Shown here in pieces: positions 1 to 9,576 of a stretch of 44,566 bases of DNA (position 1 is its first letter; the number at the start of each line of letters is the position of its first letter). This DNA comes from an uncultured Lachnospiraceae bacterium (lineage in GTDB: Bacteria; Bacillota; Clostridia; Lachnospirales; Lachnospiraceae): the NCBI GenBank assembly GCA_948470335.1, contig CAOKOL010000031.1:1-44566 (forward strand), in the 5' to 3' direction. Made by a program: the position numbers and the translations under genes. Below the pieces are notes generated by a model. It ran no database searches. It saw nothing but the letters and a program-made list of their open reading frames with translations, and had not been told where the DNA came from.

Positions 1-53
1 AGCGGCTGGAAATTCTCCCAGATCCAGGGGGCTTGGGAGGGCAGTTGCGGAAC
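1..53 (-). repeat. Dispersed palindromic repeat, copy A (cut by window edge)
   Basis: Read on the minus strand this begins GTTCCGCAACTGCCCTCCC and continues through AAGCCCCC and GGGAGAATTTCC, matching the left half of the copies near 36.63 and 38.11 kb. The right half would lie before base 1. It sits just upstream of the NifX-like gene. Confidence 0.75.
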
Positions 54-79
54 TAAATTAAGAAAGAAGGCAAGAAACT

Positions 80-526
80 ATGAAAATCGCAGTTGTATAT
101 GACCAGGGTGTTGTGGGCGCTCATTTCGGCCATGCAAAGCAAATGAAGATTTACCGTGTCGCTCCCACCGGAATCATTCTGGAAAGCAATGTCGTAGATA
201 CCAATGTGAGCGGCCATGTGGCAATGTGTGATTTCCTGCGCGAACAGCAGGTGCAGGCCGTGATCTGTCAGAACATCGGCAAAGAAGCATGCAGCCTTTT
301 GCTGCTGGAATGCAACATCGACCTTTACGCGGGACTCTCCGGAGATCCCGACCGGGCCATAAAGCTGCTTCTGGAAGGAAAGCTTGATGAGTTCCAGATA
401 AAATATTATGACCAGATTTACGGAAAAAATGCAAAAAATACCTGCGGTGACGACTGTAACTGCAGCGGCGACTGCTCCTCCTGCAGCCAGGAGGGCGAAG
501 GCTGCTCCACAATCGAGATCGGATAA
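80..526 (+). CDS. NifX/NifB-like (dinitrogenase iron-molybdenum cofactor family) protein with Cys-rich tail
   Basis: 148-residue cytoplasmic protein. Residues 1-105 fit the COG1433/NifX-NifB C-terminal fold (MKIAVVYDQG start, then a small alpha/beta domain with GHVAMCDFL and an IGKEACSLL helix), a family that binds iron-sulfur or molybdenum-cofactor precursors. The last ~30 residues are a separate tail with six Cys in CG-DD-C-N-C, C-SS-C type spacing, which could bind a metal or Fe-S cluster. No nif genes are nearby, so a role in nitrogen fixation is not implied; stand-alone members are common in anaerobes and mostly uncharacterised. GAAGG lies 9 bases before the ATG. The gene ends before a bidirectional terminator shared with glyQS. 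Family call is good, function unknown. Confidence 0.8.
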   Translation: MKIAVVYDQGVVGAHFGHAKQMKIYRVAPTGIILESNVVDTNVSGHVAMCDFLREQQVQAVICQNIGKEACSLLLLECNIDLYAGLSGDPDRAIKLLLEGKLDEFQIKYYDQIYGKNAKNTCGDDCNCSGDCSSCSQEGEGCSTIEIG

Positions 527-588
527 AACAACTTTGCAAGGCCGGTCAATGCATCATCGGCGGATTGCCGCATATTAAAAAAACAAAG

Positions 589-635
589 CCCGCCGCAGGT
601 ACAAACAACAATCCTGCGGCGGGTCTTATTTTTTC
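589..635. terminator. Bidirectional intrinsic terminator
   Basis: Perfect 11-bp stem CCCGCCGCAGG / CCTGCGGCGGG (589-599 and 613-623) with a 13-base loop. It is followed by TCTTATTTTTT on the plus strand and preceded by an A-run, so it can stop both the NifX-like gene and the convergent glyQS. Confidence 0.9.
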
Positions 636-639
636 CAAT

Positions 640-2028
640 CTAAAACCGAAACTTATCCTCAAAATACGCTTTCAGCCCCTCGACAGGCACCCGTACCTGA
701 TCCATCGTATCCCTGTCTCGGACTGTCACGGCGCCGTCAGTCTCTGAATCAAAATCATAGGTCACGCAGAAAGGCGTTCCGATCTCATCCAGTCTTCTGT
801 ACCGCTTTCCGATATTTCCTCTGTCGTCAAACTCACAGTTATAATACCTGGACAGTTCGCCGTAAATCTTTAACGCGCCTTCATTCAACTTTTTGGACAG
901 CGGCAGTACGCCGATCTTCACGGGAGCGATAGCCGGATGGAAATGCAGCACAGTACGCATATCGCCGCCCTCCAGTTCTTCCTCGTCGTAAGCGCTGCAC
1001 AGGAAAGCCAGCGTCACACGGTCCGCGCCCAGGGAAGGCTCGATTACATAAGGAATATATTTTTCCTTCTTCTCATCGTCAAAATAAGCCATATCCTCTC
1101 CCGACGTGTTCTGATGCTGGGTCAGATCATAATCGGTTCTGTCGGCAATGCCCCACAGCTCGCCCCAGCCAAAGGGGAACAGAAATTCCAGGTCCGTCGT
1201 CGCCTTGGAGTAGAAGCACAGTTCCTCCGGAGAATGATCTCTTGCCCGCATCTCGTCGTCTTTGATGCCCAGCGTTTTCAGCCAGTTGATGCAGAAATCC
1301 TTCCAGTAGGCAAACCATTCCAGATCCGTGCCCGGCTCACAGAAAAATTCCAGCTCCATCTGCTCGAACTCCCTGGTACGGAACGTAAAGTTCCCCGGCG
1401 TAATCTCATTCCGGAAAGACTTTCCGATCTGGCCGATGCCAAAAGGAATCTTCTTTCTGGAGGTTCTCTGTACGTTCTTAAAATTCACGAAAATACCCTG
1501 AGCAGTCTCCGGACGCAGATATACGGTGTTTTTCGCATCCTCGGTTACGCCCTGGAACGTCTTAAACATTAAGTTAAACTGGCGGATATCCGTAAAATTA
1601 TGTTTGCCGCAGGTCGGGCAGGGAATCTGATGTTCTCTGATATAGGCCATCATCTGCTCCTGGGACCAGCCGTCCACGGAACCTTCCATTTGAATGCCCT
1701 GCGCCTCGTTATAATCCTCAATCAGCTTATCGGCCCGAAACCGTTCATGACAGCTTTTGCAGTCCATCAGCGGGTCGGAAAAACCGCCCAGATGGCCGCT
1801 GGCTACCCATGTCTGGGAATTCATCAGAATCGCGCAGTCCACGCCCACATTGTAAGGGCTTTCCTGGACAAACTTCTGCCACCAGGCTTTCTTCACATTA
1901 TTTTTCAGCTCTACGCCCAGATTTCCGTAATCCCAGGTATTGGCCAGACCGCCGTAGATCTCGGAACCGGGATACACAAACCCTCTGGACTTGGCCAGAG
2001 CCACAATTTTCTCCATCGTCTTTTCCAT
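640..2028 (-). CDS. glyQS: Glycine--tRNA ligase, single-chain (dimeric) type
   Basis: 462-residue class II synthetase that charges tRNA-Gly. Visible signatures: the N-terminal [14 protein letters not shown], zinc-type cysteines CKSC and [18 protein letters not shown], the motif-2 segment [16 protein letters not shown], and a C-terminal anticodon-binding domain beginning PVKIGVLPL. This is the homodimeric type, not the alpha/beta type. The open frame extends 19 codons further upstream, but that stretch is unlike the family; the chosen ATG has AGAGG 8 bases before it and starts [18 protein letters not shown] further in-frame ATG at 2016 is also possible. No T-box can be recognised in the 105 bases before it. 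It converges on the 589-635 terminator. Confidence 0.95.
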   Translation of the reverse strand: MEKTMEKIVALAKSRGFVYPGSEIYGGLANTWDYGNLGVELKNNVKKAWWQKFVQESPYNVGVDCAILMNSQTWVASGHLGGFSDPLMDCKSCHERFRADKLIEDYNEAQGIQMEGSVDGWSQEQMMAYIREHQIPCPTCGKHNFTDIRQFNLMFKTFQGVTEDAKNTVYLRPETAQGIFVNFKNVQRTSRKKIPFGIGQIGKSFRNEITPGNFTFRTREFEQMELEFFCEPGTDLEWFAYWKDFCINWLKTLGIKDDEMRARDHSPEELCFYSKATTDLEFLFPFGWGELWGIADRTDYDLTQHQNTSGEDMAYFDDEKKEKYIPYVIEPSLGADRVTLAFLCSAYDEEELEGGDMRTVLHFHPAIAPVKIGVLPLSKKLNEGALKIYGELSRYYNCEFDDRGNIGKRYRRLDEIGTPFCVTYDFDSETDGAVTVRDRDTMDQVRVPVEGLKAYFEDKFRF

Positions 2029-2133
2029 CTCAAACCTCTTTCTCACAGAACCTTTTTTTATCGCAGAATATCCGGCAGCCCACACCGTCGGTATGATTGC
2101 CGGAATATTGCAGTCGGAACATTTTTTACACTT

Positions 2134-2787
2134 CTACTTGAAGATAATGTATGCCACCTCATTCTCAGCGTTCACGGATACTACGTTATCTTCCAGTACC
2201 GTCACATTGTCCGAGATATACATTACTTTCCCCTGTACCTGAACCGGCGTCACGCCCTGAATCAGAACCACCCGGTACTTTCCGTGCTTTTTAATGGCAT
2301 CCGGCGTCACCGCGCTGCCGTCTTTTACCGCCTTTAACCCCACGTCCAGATTGACGCCTACGGAGAGCGCCGATTCCACCGAGCCGGTGGTAAGCTGTTT
2401 TGCCAGACCGGCCTCGCCGTTAAAGTCAATGTAATGCTTCGGCGTGGCATAATCAAGAATCAGCACCGCCTGGCTGTTCTCATCCGTCTCCAGTTTCTTA
2501 ATCGACACGGGAAGCTGATCGTCGTCATCCTCCTCATAGGCCCTGGCAATTCCCGCCGCGTCCGAATTATATCGGATCACCGCTTCCTCTATAAATGACT
2601 TAAGGCCGTCTGCGCTGAAATAGTCTTTATCCAGCGTGTCGAACAATGCTTCCTCCACTGTTCCGTTTTCCCGAATATACAGACAATCCCGGAGGGGCTC
2701 GAAATGATCGGACTTACTGCAGCCCCCCAGCAGAAATACCGCCAGCCAGAGAACCGCCGCCAGACCGGCCAGTCTTTTTTTTCTCAT
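2134..2787 (-). CDS. Lipoprotein, GerMN-like, function unknown
   Basis: 217-residue secreted lipoprotein. Residues 1-23 form a signal peptide (MRKKR, hydrophobic core, lipobox LLGGC with Cys23 as the lipidation site), so the mature protein should sit on the outer face of the membrane. The rest is acidic and contains an EEDDDDQ patch near residue 85 and alternating beta-strand-like stretches, consistent with but not proving a GerMN/spore-germination-type domain. Start ATG follows AAGGGGAAATTATT. It has its own promoter at 2888-2916 and lies between recO and glyQS on the same strand. No catalytic motif was recognised. Confidence 0.75.
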   Translation of the reverse strand: MRKKRLAGLAAVLWLAVFLLGGCSKSDHFEPLRDCLYIRENGTVEEALFDTLDKDYFSADGLKSFIEEAVIRYNSDAAGIARAYEEDDDDQLPVSIKKLETDENSQAVLILDYATPKHYIDFNGEAGLAKQLTTGSVESALSVGVNLDVGLKAVKDGSAVTPDAIKKHGKYRVVLIQGVTPVQVQGKVMYISDNVTVLEDNVVSVNAENEVAYIIFK

Positions 2788-2887
2788 AATAATTTCCCCT
2801 TTCCTGACGCAGACGCTGCCCTGGGGCGCTTACTGCGCGATATGTATACTGGAAATTATTTCTGCATGCATTCCAGCGTACTCACTC

Positions 2888-2916
2888 ATTTTACTCTGAA
2901 ATCAAAATAATTTCAA
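2888..2916 (-). promoter_or_regulatory. Sigma-A-type promoter for the lipoprotein gene
   Basis: On the minus strand TTGAAA (2911-2916), 17-bp spacer, TAAAAT (2888-2893). The -10 lies about 100 bases before the lipoprotein ATG. Confidence 0.65.
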
Positions 2917-2952
2917 GCAATAATTACACCCGGCTTTGCAGAGTCCTTCCTT

Positions 2953-3624
2953 TTACCGGTCCGTAAATCCCGAAAATGCCGTCATGCTCTCCAGCACTTC
3001 CAGCGAGTGAAACCGCCTGTCGATAAATTTCTGCCGGAACCAGCCCACAGCAGCCCCCAGCTCTTTTAATACCTGATCGGACACCCGAAAGGTATACAGC
3101 TTTTCCACCGGGGAGGCAATAATATATTCCAGCGTATACAAAGTGGCCTGGCACGCCTCAAAAGGCAGCCTGGGCTCGTAATCCCCGCTGATCGCCATCG
3201 CTTTCATCTCATAGATCAGACGCACCAGAAGATTCGGCAGCGTTTCCTTTTCCAGCGCCCGGAAGGACTGGAACAGAAGAAGAAGCATCTGCCGCTCATC
3301 ATTATTCTCTCTGGTATAATAATCGGCAAACTCCGCAAAGTAGGAGGCATAACAGACCAGCTCCATGTCATTGCCCAGGGTTTCAAAATAATTGGTGATC
3401 TCCACTGACCTGACCGTATAGGAGGTTCTCCCCTCATACAGCGTAAATTCTCCAAAGCAAAAGGGGCGGCAGGCTGCCTGCAAAGGGCTGTTCTGCCGCC
3501 GGACGCCCTTTGCGAAAGCGGCGATCTTTCCCCGCTCTTTTGTGAGAATCACCAGTCTCTTATCATTTTCCGCCAGCGGCGTTACTTTCAGCACCATTCC
3601 GGTAACGGTAACAAGATCAGACAT
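2953..3624 (-). CDS. recO: DNA repair protein RecO
   Basis: 223-residue RecF-pathway mediator that helps load RecA on SSB-coated DNA. The N-terminal OB-fold is clear (VTVTGMVLKVTPLAENDKRL, then TKERGKIAAFAKGVRR) and is followed by the helical RecO C-domain. Many RecO proteins carry a four-Cys zinc site after the G-x-x-P-x-L segment; here that segment reads SGDYEPRLPFEACQATL with only one Cys, so the zinc site looks lost. The protein is also somewhat shorter than the ~250-residue Bacillus form. It starts 2 bases after the era stop, a standard era-recO operon. Confidence 0.92.
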   Translation of the reverse strand: MSDLVTVTGMVLKVTPLAENDKRLVILTKERGKIAAFAKGVRRQNSPLQAACRPFCFGEFTLYEGRTSYTVRSVEITNYFETLGNDMELVCYASYFAEFADYYTRENNDERQMLLLLFQSFRALEKETLPNLLVRLIYEMKAMAISGDYEPRLPFEACQATLYTLEYIIASPVEKLYTFRVSDQVLKELGAAVGWFRQKFIDRRFHSLEVLESMTAFSGFTDR

Positions 3625-3626
3625 GC

Positions 3627-4532
3627 CTACGACTCTTTATATCCATAATTTTTCAGATACAGCTCGCTGTCACGCCACTCTCTGCGCACTTTGACCCATA
3701 CCTGCAGATTTACTTTTGCATCCGTCATATGCTCGATTTCATACCTGGCAGAACTGGCGATTTTTTTCAGCATACCGCCGCCTTTTCCGATAATAATGCC
3801 TTTGTGGGAATCCCGCTCGCAGACAATGGTAGCCTCGATATCATAAATGCCGTTTTTCCGCTCCTTCATCTGCTCGATCACCACCGCGATGCCGTGGGGA
3901 ATCTCGTCATTTAACAGCCGGAGTGCCTTTTCCCGAATCAGCTCCGCCACGATCTGGCGCATGGGCTGGTCCGTCACCGTGTCCTCGTCATAGAACATAT
4001 GGCCGTAGGGCAGATATCGGAACAGCTCCGCAAGCAGCGTATCCGTATTCAGCTTTTTCAGCGCAGATACCGGCACAATCTCCGCAAAATCATATTCCCC
4101 CCGGTATCTGTCAATATATTTCAGCACATCCTCCTTCGGGATCGTGTCCACTTTGTTAATCACCAGAATCACCGGCGTTTTGATCTGCTTTAACAGCCTG
4201 AGAATCTGCTGCTCTCCCGCGCCGATATAGGTGGTAGGCTCCACCAGCCAGAGGATCACGTCCACTTCTTTTAATGTCTCCCTGGCCGCGTTTACCATAT
4301 ATTCCCCCAGCTTGTTTTTCGCCTTGTGAATCCCCGGGGTATCTAAAAATACGATCTGGCCCCGCTCGTCCGTATACACCGTCTGAATCCGGTTTCTGGT
4401 GGTCTGGGGCTTATTTGAGGTAATGGCGATTTTCTGGCCGATCAGATGATTCATCAGCGTGGATTTCCCCACATTGGGACGGCCGATCAGCGTGACAAAG
4501 CCGGATTTACATTTGTTCTGTTCTTGTTCCAT
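3627..4532 (-). CDS. era: GTPase Era
   Basis: 301-residue ribosome-assembly GTPase that binds the 3' end of 16S rRNA. G1 GRPNVGKST (residues 17-25), G3 DTPG (64-67), G4 NKVD (126-129) and G5 SAL are intact. The C-terminal KH domain carries the GxxG loop in IIIGKGGGMLKKI. Length is typical. It lies between the M16C protease gene (22-base gap) and recO (2-base gap), all leftward, so probably one transcript. Confidence 0.97.
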   Translation of the reverse strand: MEQEQNKCKSGFVTLIGRPNVGKSTLMNHLIGQKIAITSNKPQTTRNRIQTVYTDERGQIVFLDTPGIHKAKNKLGEYMVNAARETLKEVDVILWLVEPTTYIGAGEQQILRLLKQIKTPVILVINKVDTIPKEDVLKYIDRYRGEYDFAEIVPVSALKKLNTDTLLAELFRYLPYGHMFYDEDTVTDQPMRQIVAELIREKALRLLNDEIPHGIAVVIEQMKERKNGIYDIEATIVCERDSHKGIIIGKGGGMLKKIASSARYEIEHMTDAKVNLQVWVKVRREWRDSELYLKNYGYKES

Positions 4533-4554
4533 CTTCCTTTTCCCGCATTCTTCT

Positions 4555-7491
4555 TTAGTGAAACAGATTTTTCACTTCGCCAAACAGTTCCTTTTCTTCT
4601 TCAATCCTGCCGTCATTTCCCACCACGCACACCGCATGGGCCTCAAGGATGGCCCGAACGGCCGGGGCCAGGGCGCGGATCTGTTCGGGCTGCGCCCCCA
4701 GCACCTGATCCCGTTCCCGTTGCAGCGTCTCGAAGCTGATGCCGGCCATCCAGGCTGACAGGGATCTGGCTCCTTTATCACTGGGGCTTAAAGGCGTGTC
4801 CATATTGCTGACGGTGCCGATGATATATTTGGTCATCTCCCGCTCGTCCACGTCAAACTGCTCCACATATTCCGGCAGCTTTTCATAAACCGCAAGGGTT
4901 TTCCCCAGATTGGGGTCCCGGTAGGAAACCAGATACCCTTCTCCGTTTCTGCTCATGCCGCTCATACAGCCGTATGCGCCGCCCTTTACCCGCAGATGAA
5001 TCCACAGATAATCGTAGTCCAAAATTACCTTTAAAATCTTCATTGCGCCGTGAAAGGGAAATCCTGCTTTTTTGAAATTGCCGCAGACCGCCACATACTG
5101 AACCTGAGAGGAACATTTAAAGCCTTCGTTCTTTTTCTCCGGCACAAACTCATAGCCTTTTTTCCCTGTTCCTCTGCCGCAAAGCTTCCGGGCAAAGGCT
5201 GTCAGACGGTCAGGCAGCGCCTGATAGCCCTTTTCATCCGCCGTATAGCTGACCAGCAGATTTTCCCTGACAAATAAAAGGTCTTTTACCCGTTTCAGAT
5301 TGGCGATAATCTCTCCCTTTTTCTCCTGGAAATGCTGATCCAGATCCTCCACAAAATGATAGAACCTGATTCCACCGGTCAGCTCGCCGTAACATCCGGC
5401 CTGAGAGAAATAGGAGAATCCCCGCAGCACCGCCGCCTGATGGCCCGCAGACTGTAAGCTCATCTGGGATCTGGATTTTAACTGGGCAATAATCTCCTGC
5501 AGCCGTTTCTCGTCCTCAAGCTTTGAGGAAAGCAAAATTTCTTCTATGATGGAAAAACTGAAATCCAGCTTCTCATACAACGCTTTCATCCGAAATTCAA
5601 AATGCCCCGTAAAGTCTCCCTCCGAAAGCCCCGTCTCCGCATCAGGACGGCTGAAAGTAACCACCCCGGTATGGAGGCCGCCGCTGTGTATATGAATCTC
5701 ATCGAACAGTTCCTGATAGGTAAAATGCTCCGTATCCACAAACCCCAGCACGGATTTCAGCAGACCCACATACAGCAGATCTTCCTCGGTCATGCCCTGG
5801 GTATTGAACAGAAGCCGCAGATAGCCGATGCCCGCCGTGAACAGGCTGTGATGAAGCACCGTGATATCTTCCACCTGATGCGCCTGATTGTACAGAGGCG
5901 CCGCCTCCTTTTTGATATCCCCGCGGCTTAACATAGGAATCATTTCCAGTTCTTCCTGGGTGCTGGGCTCCTCCTGGTATTCCTTTAATTCCTTTGTCTG
6001 CGCCGCCAGACGCCGGATCTCGTCTCCGGTCAGGCTGTCCTTATAGGCCTGCAGCTTCTCTGCCAGCTTCGCCTCTTTTTCCGCCAGCAGGCCCTTTTTC
6101 GGAACCACAGTAATCACTGCCCGGTGGGGATTCTCGATCAGATACCGGCAGAGAAGCTCCTCGAAATAGCCTTCCTCCAGCTTTTCTTTCAAGGTTTCAA
6201 AGGTCTTTTCATATTTCAGATGCATCAGCGGATCTTTTTCATCGTACAGCCAACTGTCAAAGCACTGCAGGCCGTACATCAGCCCCTTGGGATAGCGGCC
6301 GTAATCCGCCTCTCTGTATTTAAACTCAAAATAATTGATGCCGGCCTGTAAGGACTTCCGGCTGATTCCCTCTTTCGCCATCTGCGCAAGCTTATCGGCG
6401 ATCACCTGCAGAAACTGATCTTTCTGCTCCAGTCTGGCGCCCTTTGCAATCACGCTGAAATAGGGCTGTAAAATCCCATTGTCATACCCGCCGAAAATAT
6501 CACTGCCGATTCCCGCGTCCAGAAGCGCCTGTTTCAGCGGTGCGCCCGGCGCGCCAAGCAGGGCATAGTCCAGAATCTGAAACGCCACATATAAAAGGGG
6601 ATCCAGATCCGTGCCTGTCACCACGCTGAGGGACAGATAGGTTCCCGCCTCCTCGTTTTCCTCATCGGTGATGGGATAGAAAATCGTTTCCTCCCTGCTT
6701 TCGCCAAAGGGTTTCTGACAGGCAATCTCCGAAGATATTTCCTTCCGGTCATATTCTTTCAGATAAGCGTCGTCCAGCCAGTTCAGCGTTTTCTCCATAT
6801 CCATGTCGCCGTATAGATAAATATAGCTGTTGGAAGGATGATAGTAGGTTTCATGAAACTGCAGAAACTGCTCATAAGTCAGTGTGGGAATCACATCCGG
6901 ATCGCCGCCGGACTCAAAGGCATAGGGCGTATCCGGATAGAGGGCACTGCTGATATACCGTTCCAGAATACTTTCCGGCGAGGAAAAGGCCCCTTTCATC
7001 TCGTTATATACCACACCGTTTACCGTCAGGGGGCTGTCCTCGGATTCCAGTTCATAGTGCCAGCCCTCCTGAAGAAAAATCTTCGGGTTGGCATAAATAT
7101 TCGGATGAAGCACCGCGTCCATATAGACGTCCATCAGGTTATGAAAATCCTGGTCATTGCAGCTTGCCACCGGATATACGGTCTTATCCGGATAGGTCAT
7201 GGCGTTTAAAAAGGTATTGAGAGAACCTTTTACCAGCTCCACAAAGGGGTCTTTGGCCGGAAATTTCCGGGACCCGCACAGTACGCTGTGTTCCAGGATA
7301 TGGGGTACGCCGGTGCTGTCAGCCGGCGGCGTGCGGAATCCGACGGTAAAAACCTTGTTCTCATCGTCATTGGACAAAAGGAAAATTCTGGCGCCGCTTT
7401 TTTTGTGCTCTAGAATATATGCCTGGGAATTCAGCTCCCCGATCCCTTCTTCTTTTATCAGTTCATATGCGTTTATATGTTCCATATTCAT
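4555..7491 (-). CDS. M16C (PreP/falcilysin-type) insulinase-family zinc metallopeptidase
   Basis: 978 residues, the size of the two-lobed PreP/falcilysin clamshell enzymes that degrade short unfolded peptides. The inverted zinc motif HxxEH is present as HILEH (His64, Glu67, His68), followed by NTFLNAMTYPDKTVYPVAS, which is typical of subfamily M16C. No signal peptide, so cytoplasmic. AGGAGG lies 10 bases before the ATG; the third codon is also ATG. Its location upstream of era-recO suggests co-transcription. Peptide recycling is inferred from the family. Confidence 0.93.
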   Translation of the reverse strand: MNMEHINAYELIKEEGIGELNSQAYILEHKKSGARIFLLSNDDENKVFTVGFRTPPADSTGVPHILEHSVLCGSRKFPAKDPFVELVKGSLNTFLNAMTYPDKTVYPVASCNDQDFHNLMDVYMDAVLHPNIYANPKIFLQEGWHYELESEDSPLTVNGVVYNEMKGAFSSPESILERYISSALYPDTPYAFESGGDPDVIPTLTYEQFLQFHETYYHPSNSYIYLYGDMDMEKTLNWLDDAYLKEYDRKEISSEIACQKPFGESREETIFYPITDEENEEAGTYLSLSVVTGTDLDPLLYVAFQILDYALLGAPGAPLKQALLDAGIGSDIFGGYDNGILQPYFSVIAKGARLEQKDQFLQVIADKLAQMAKEGISRKSLQAGINYFEFKYREADYGRYPKGLMYGLQCFDSWLYDEKDPLMHLKYEKTFETLKEKLEEGYFEELLCRYLIENPHRAVITVVPKKGLLAEKEAKLAEKLQAYKDSLTGDEIRRLAAQTKELKEYQEEPSTQEELEMIPMLSRGDIKKEAAPLYNQAHQVEDITVLHHSLFTAGIGYLRLLFNTQGMTEEDLLYVGLLKSVLGFVDTEHFTYQELFDEIHIHSGGLHTGVVTFSRPDAETGLSEGDFTGHFEFRMKALYEKLDFSFSIIEEILLSSKLEDEKRLQEIIAQLKSRSQMSLQSAGHQAAVLRGFSYFSQAGCYGELTGGIRFYHFVEDLDQHFQEKKGEIIANLKRVKDLLFVRENLLVSYTADEKGYQALPDRLTAFARKLCGRGTGKKGYEFVPEKKNEGFKCSSQVQYVAVCGNFKKAGFPFHGAMKILKVILDYDYLWIHLRVKGGAYGCMSGMSRNGEGYLVSYRDPNLGKTLAVYEKLPEYVEQFDVDEREMTKYIIGTVSNMDTPLSPSDKGARSLSAWMAGISFETLQRERDQVLGAQPEQIRALAPAVRAILEAHAVCVVGNDGRIEEEKELFGEVKNLFH

Positions 7492-7533
7492 AATAAAACA
7501 TCCTCCTAATTTCGTTCCGCAAAAGTCCTCACT

Positions 7534-8316
7534 TTATATATTCCCCACCATCCAGTCTTTTAACAGCGCAAAAAATTCTCTCAGCACCTGGTTGGGCAGC
7601 AAAAGCAGATCTGCCTTTGCCGGAATGCCGCTGATCTTGGAAAACCCCTGTTTTCTGGCGATGGAACGGGCGCGGAAGATGTGGAAATTATTGCTGATGA
7701 CGCCGACTTTCGGATTCACCCCTTCCACCCATTCTTCTCTGCCATACCAGTTTACCACAATATAGGAAAAACTGTTTTTCATATTCTCATTGGTATTTTC
7801 CGAATGTCCTTCCATAATGATCCGTTCTTTTTCCACGCCGCCGGCCACCAGATACCGTTTCATCGCCTCCGCCTCGGTAATCACCTCGTCCGCTCCCTGG
7901 CCTCCGGATACCACAAAAATCACATGATCGTTCTGCCGGTTATATTCCAGCGCCTTATCAAGCCGCATGGCCAGCGACTTCGTAACCTGTTCTCCTTTTA
8001 CCTGGGCGCCCAGTACGATCACATAATCCAGATTGTCGGGATAGGAAAGAAACATGCTGTGAATCACCAGTCCCTCCACAAATAAAAAGAGACAGACCGC
8101 CAGCATGGCCGTCGTAATCAGGCTTACTTTCAGCCACAAAGGCAGCCTGATGGAAAAGGGCCGGAACAGATATTTTCTGACCGCCCATCCTCCCATCAGC
8201 AGAATGGCGAACATCAGCCAGATGTAACTGAAAGAAGATCCTGCTCCGGTATAACCGATCAGGAACAGAAAATACAGAAAAGAAAGAAGGGCTCCCGCAA
8301 ACAACAACAGACTCAT
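7534..8316 (-). CDS. YdcF/SanA-family (DUF218) membrane protein
   Basis: 260 residues. About three N-terminal membrane segments (residues ~1-25, 35-55, 65-95) precede a cytoplasmic or surface DUF218 domain with the diagnostic DYVIVLGAQVKG, VVSGGQGADE, EGHSENTNEN and ISNNFHIFRA stretches. Related proteins (SanA, ElyC) affect envelope integrity, but the reaction is unsettled. An in-frame extension upstream overlaps the U32 gene and has no ribosome site. The chosen ATG overlaps the U32 stop (ATGA) and has GAGGG 7 bases before it, implying translational coupling. Confidence 0.85.
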   Translation of the reverse strand: MSLLLFAGALLSFLYFLFLIGYTGAGSSFSYIWLMFAILLMGGWAVRKYLFRPFSIRLPLWLKVSLITTAMLAVCLFLFVEGLVIHSMFLSYPDNLDYVIVLGAQVKGEQVTKSLAMRLDKALEYNRQNDHVIFVVSGGQGADEVITEAEAMKRYLVAGGVEKERIIMEGHSENTNENMKNSFSYIVVNWYGREEWVEGVNPKVGVISNNFHIFRARSIARKQGFSKISGIPAKADLLLLPNQVLREFFALLKDWMVGNI

Positions 8317-9554
8317 AGGCATTCCCTCGTACTCTTGCAGATTCTCAGAATATCCCCCGGCTCCGGACATACGGACAGCTTCACCTGCAGAGCCTGTCCC
8401 GCATGGGGCGCGCTTTCCTGCGATTCGCCCCTTTCGTTGACAATCGCTTCCACTGCCGCCGCCACATTCCTGCCGTCCGGCTTCATAATCTCAATGGTTT
8501 CCCCCACGGAAAACTTGTTTTTCTGCGTCAGGGCAAAGGTGCCGTCCCTGCTGCATTCGCCCGCCGTCCCTAGATACACGTAATCCTGAATATACGTACT
8601 GTTGTCATAAATCTGTGTATGGGAATCAGGCTTTCCGTAAAAAAAGCCTGTGGTAAATTGCCTAGTGGTGCACTTTCCGATTTCTTCCATATACCAGTCC
8701 ATATGTTCCCGGTAACAGGATTCCCCTTTCAGATAATCGTCGATGGCTTTCCGATAGGTTCTTGCCACCACGGCCGCATACAGCGCCGTCTTCATCCGCC
8801 CCTCGATCTTAAAGCTGTCGATTCCGGCCTGCATCAGATCGGGGATATGGCGGATCATGCACAGATCTTTGGAATTAAAAAGAAAGGTCCCCCGCTCATT
8901 CTCATATACGGGCAGATACTCTCCCGGACGGCTTTCCTCCACCACCGCATATTTCCAGCGGCACGGATGGGTGCAGGCCCCCTGGTTCGCATCTCTGCCT
9001 GTAAAATAATTGCTGAGCAGGCACCTTCCGGAATAGGAAATACACATGGCGCCGTGAACAAAAGTTTCTATCTCCAGTTCCTCAGGAATATGGGCGCGGA
9101 TCTCGCCGATCTCCTTCAAAGACAGTTCTCTGGCGGAAACCACCCGTTTCGCTCCCAGACTATGCCAGAACAGATAGGTTTCGTAATTGGTATTATTCGC
9201 TTGGGTGCTGATATGCAGCTCCAGTTCCGGCGCAGTCTCTCTGGCAATCTGAAAAATACCCGGATCCGCAATAATCAGCGCATCCGGCTTTAATTCCCGC
9301 AGTTCCTGAAAATAAGCTCTGACACCGGGCAGATCTTCATTGTGGGCCAGAATATTGGCCGTCACATAAACCTTAACCCCGCGCTCATGGGCGCAGGCAA
9401 TCCCCGCGGCCATATCCTCCGGGGTAAAATTTTTTGCCTTTGCTCTGAGGCCAAAGGCTTCTCCGCCGATATAAACCGCATCCGCGCCGTAGCGCACCGC
9501 CGTTTTCAGCACCTCCAGGCTGCTGGCCGGGATCAGCAATTCCGGTTTTCTCAT
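8313..9554 (-). CDS. trhP: U32-family peptidase-like protein, probable tRNA 5-hydroxyuridine synthesis (TrhP-like)
   Basis: 413 residues. The U32 signature ETFVHGAMCISYSGRCLLS and conserved cysteines (NQGACTHPCRW, Cys in DLCMI) are present, together with the N-terminal ELLIPASSLEVLKTAVRYGADAVYIGG barrel start. Family members YegQ/YrrN/YrrO make ho5U at tRNA position 34 with prephenate. Here the gene lies 22 bases after a TrmR-like O-methyltransferase, the enzyme that converts ho5U to mo5U, which supports the assignment. A GTG four codons upstream is open, but ATG at 9554 has GAGG 6 bases before it. The exact member (P1/P2 or RlhA-like) is not certain. Confidence 0.85.
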   Translation of the reverse strand: MRKPELLIPASSLEVLKTAVRYGADAVYIGGEAFGLRAKAKNFTPEDMAAGIACAHERGVKVYVTANILAHNEDLPGVRAYFQELRELKPDALIIADPGIFQIARETAPELELHISTQANNTNYETYLFWHSLGAKRVVSARELSLKEIGEIRAHIPEELEIETFVHGAMCISYSGRCLLSNYFTGRDANQGACTHPCRWKYAVVEESRPGEYLPVYENERGTFLFNSKDLCMIRHIPDLMQAGIDSFKIEGRMKTALYAAVVARTYRKAIDDYLKGESCYREHMDWYMEEIGKCTTRQFTTGFFYGKPDSHTQIYDNSTYIQDYVYLGTAGECSRDGTFALTQKNKFSVGETIEIMKPDGRNVAAAVEAIVNERGESQESAPHAGQALQVKLSVCPEPGDILRICKSTRECL

Positions 9555-9576
9555 AGACTTCCTCACTTTATCTGGC

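Noticed and set aside
2029..2133. Possible T-box upstream of glyQS (TCCGGCA/TGCCGGA stem at 2071-2104)
   Set aside because: Too short for a T-box, no T-box bulge sequence or terminator/antiterminator pair, and no U-tract on the coding strand.
640..2337. Long plus-strand frames opposite glyQS and the lipoprotein
   Set aside because: No ribosome sites, no recognisable domains, and the minus strand encodes unmistakable conserved proteins.
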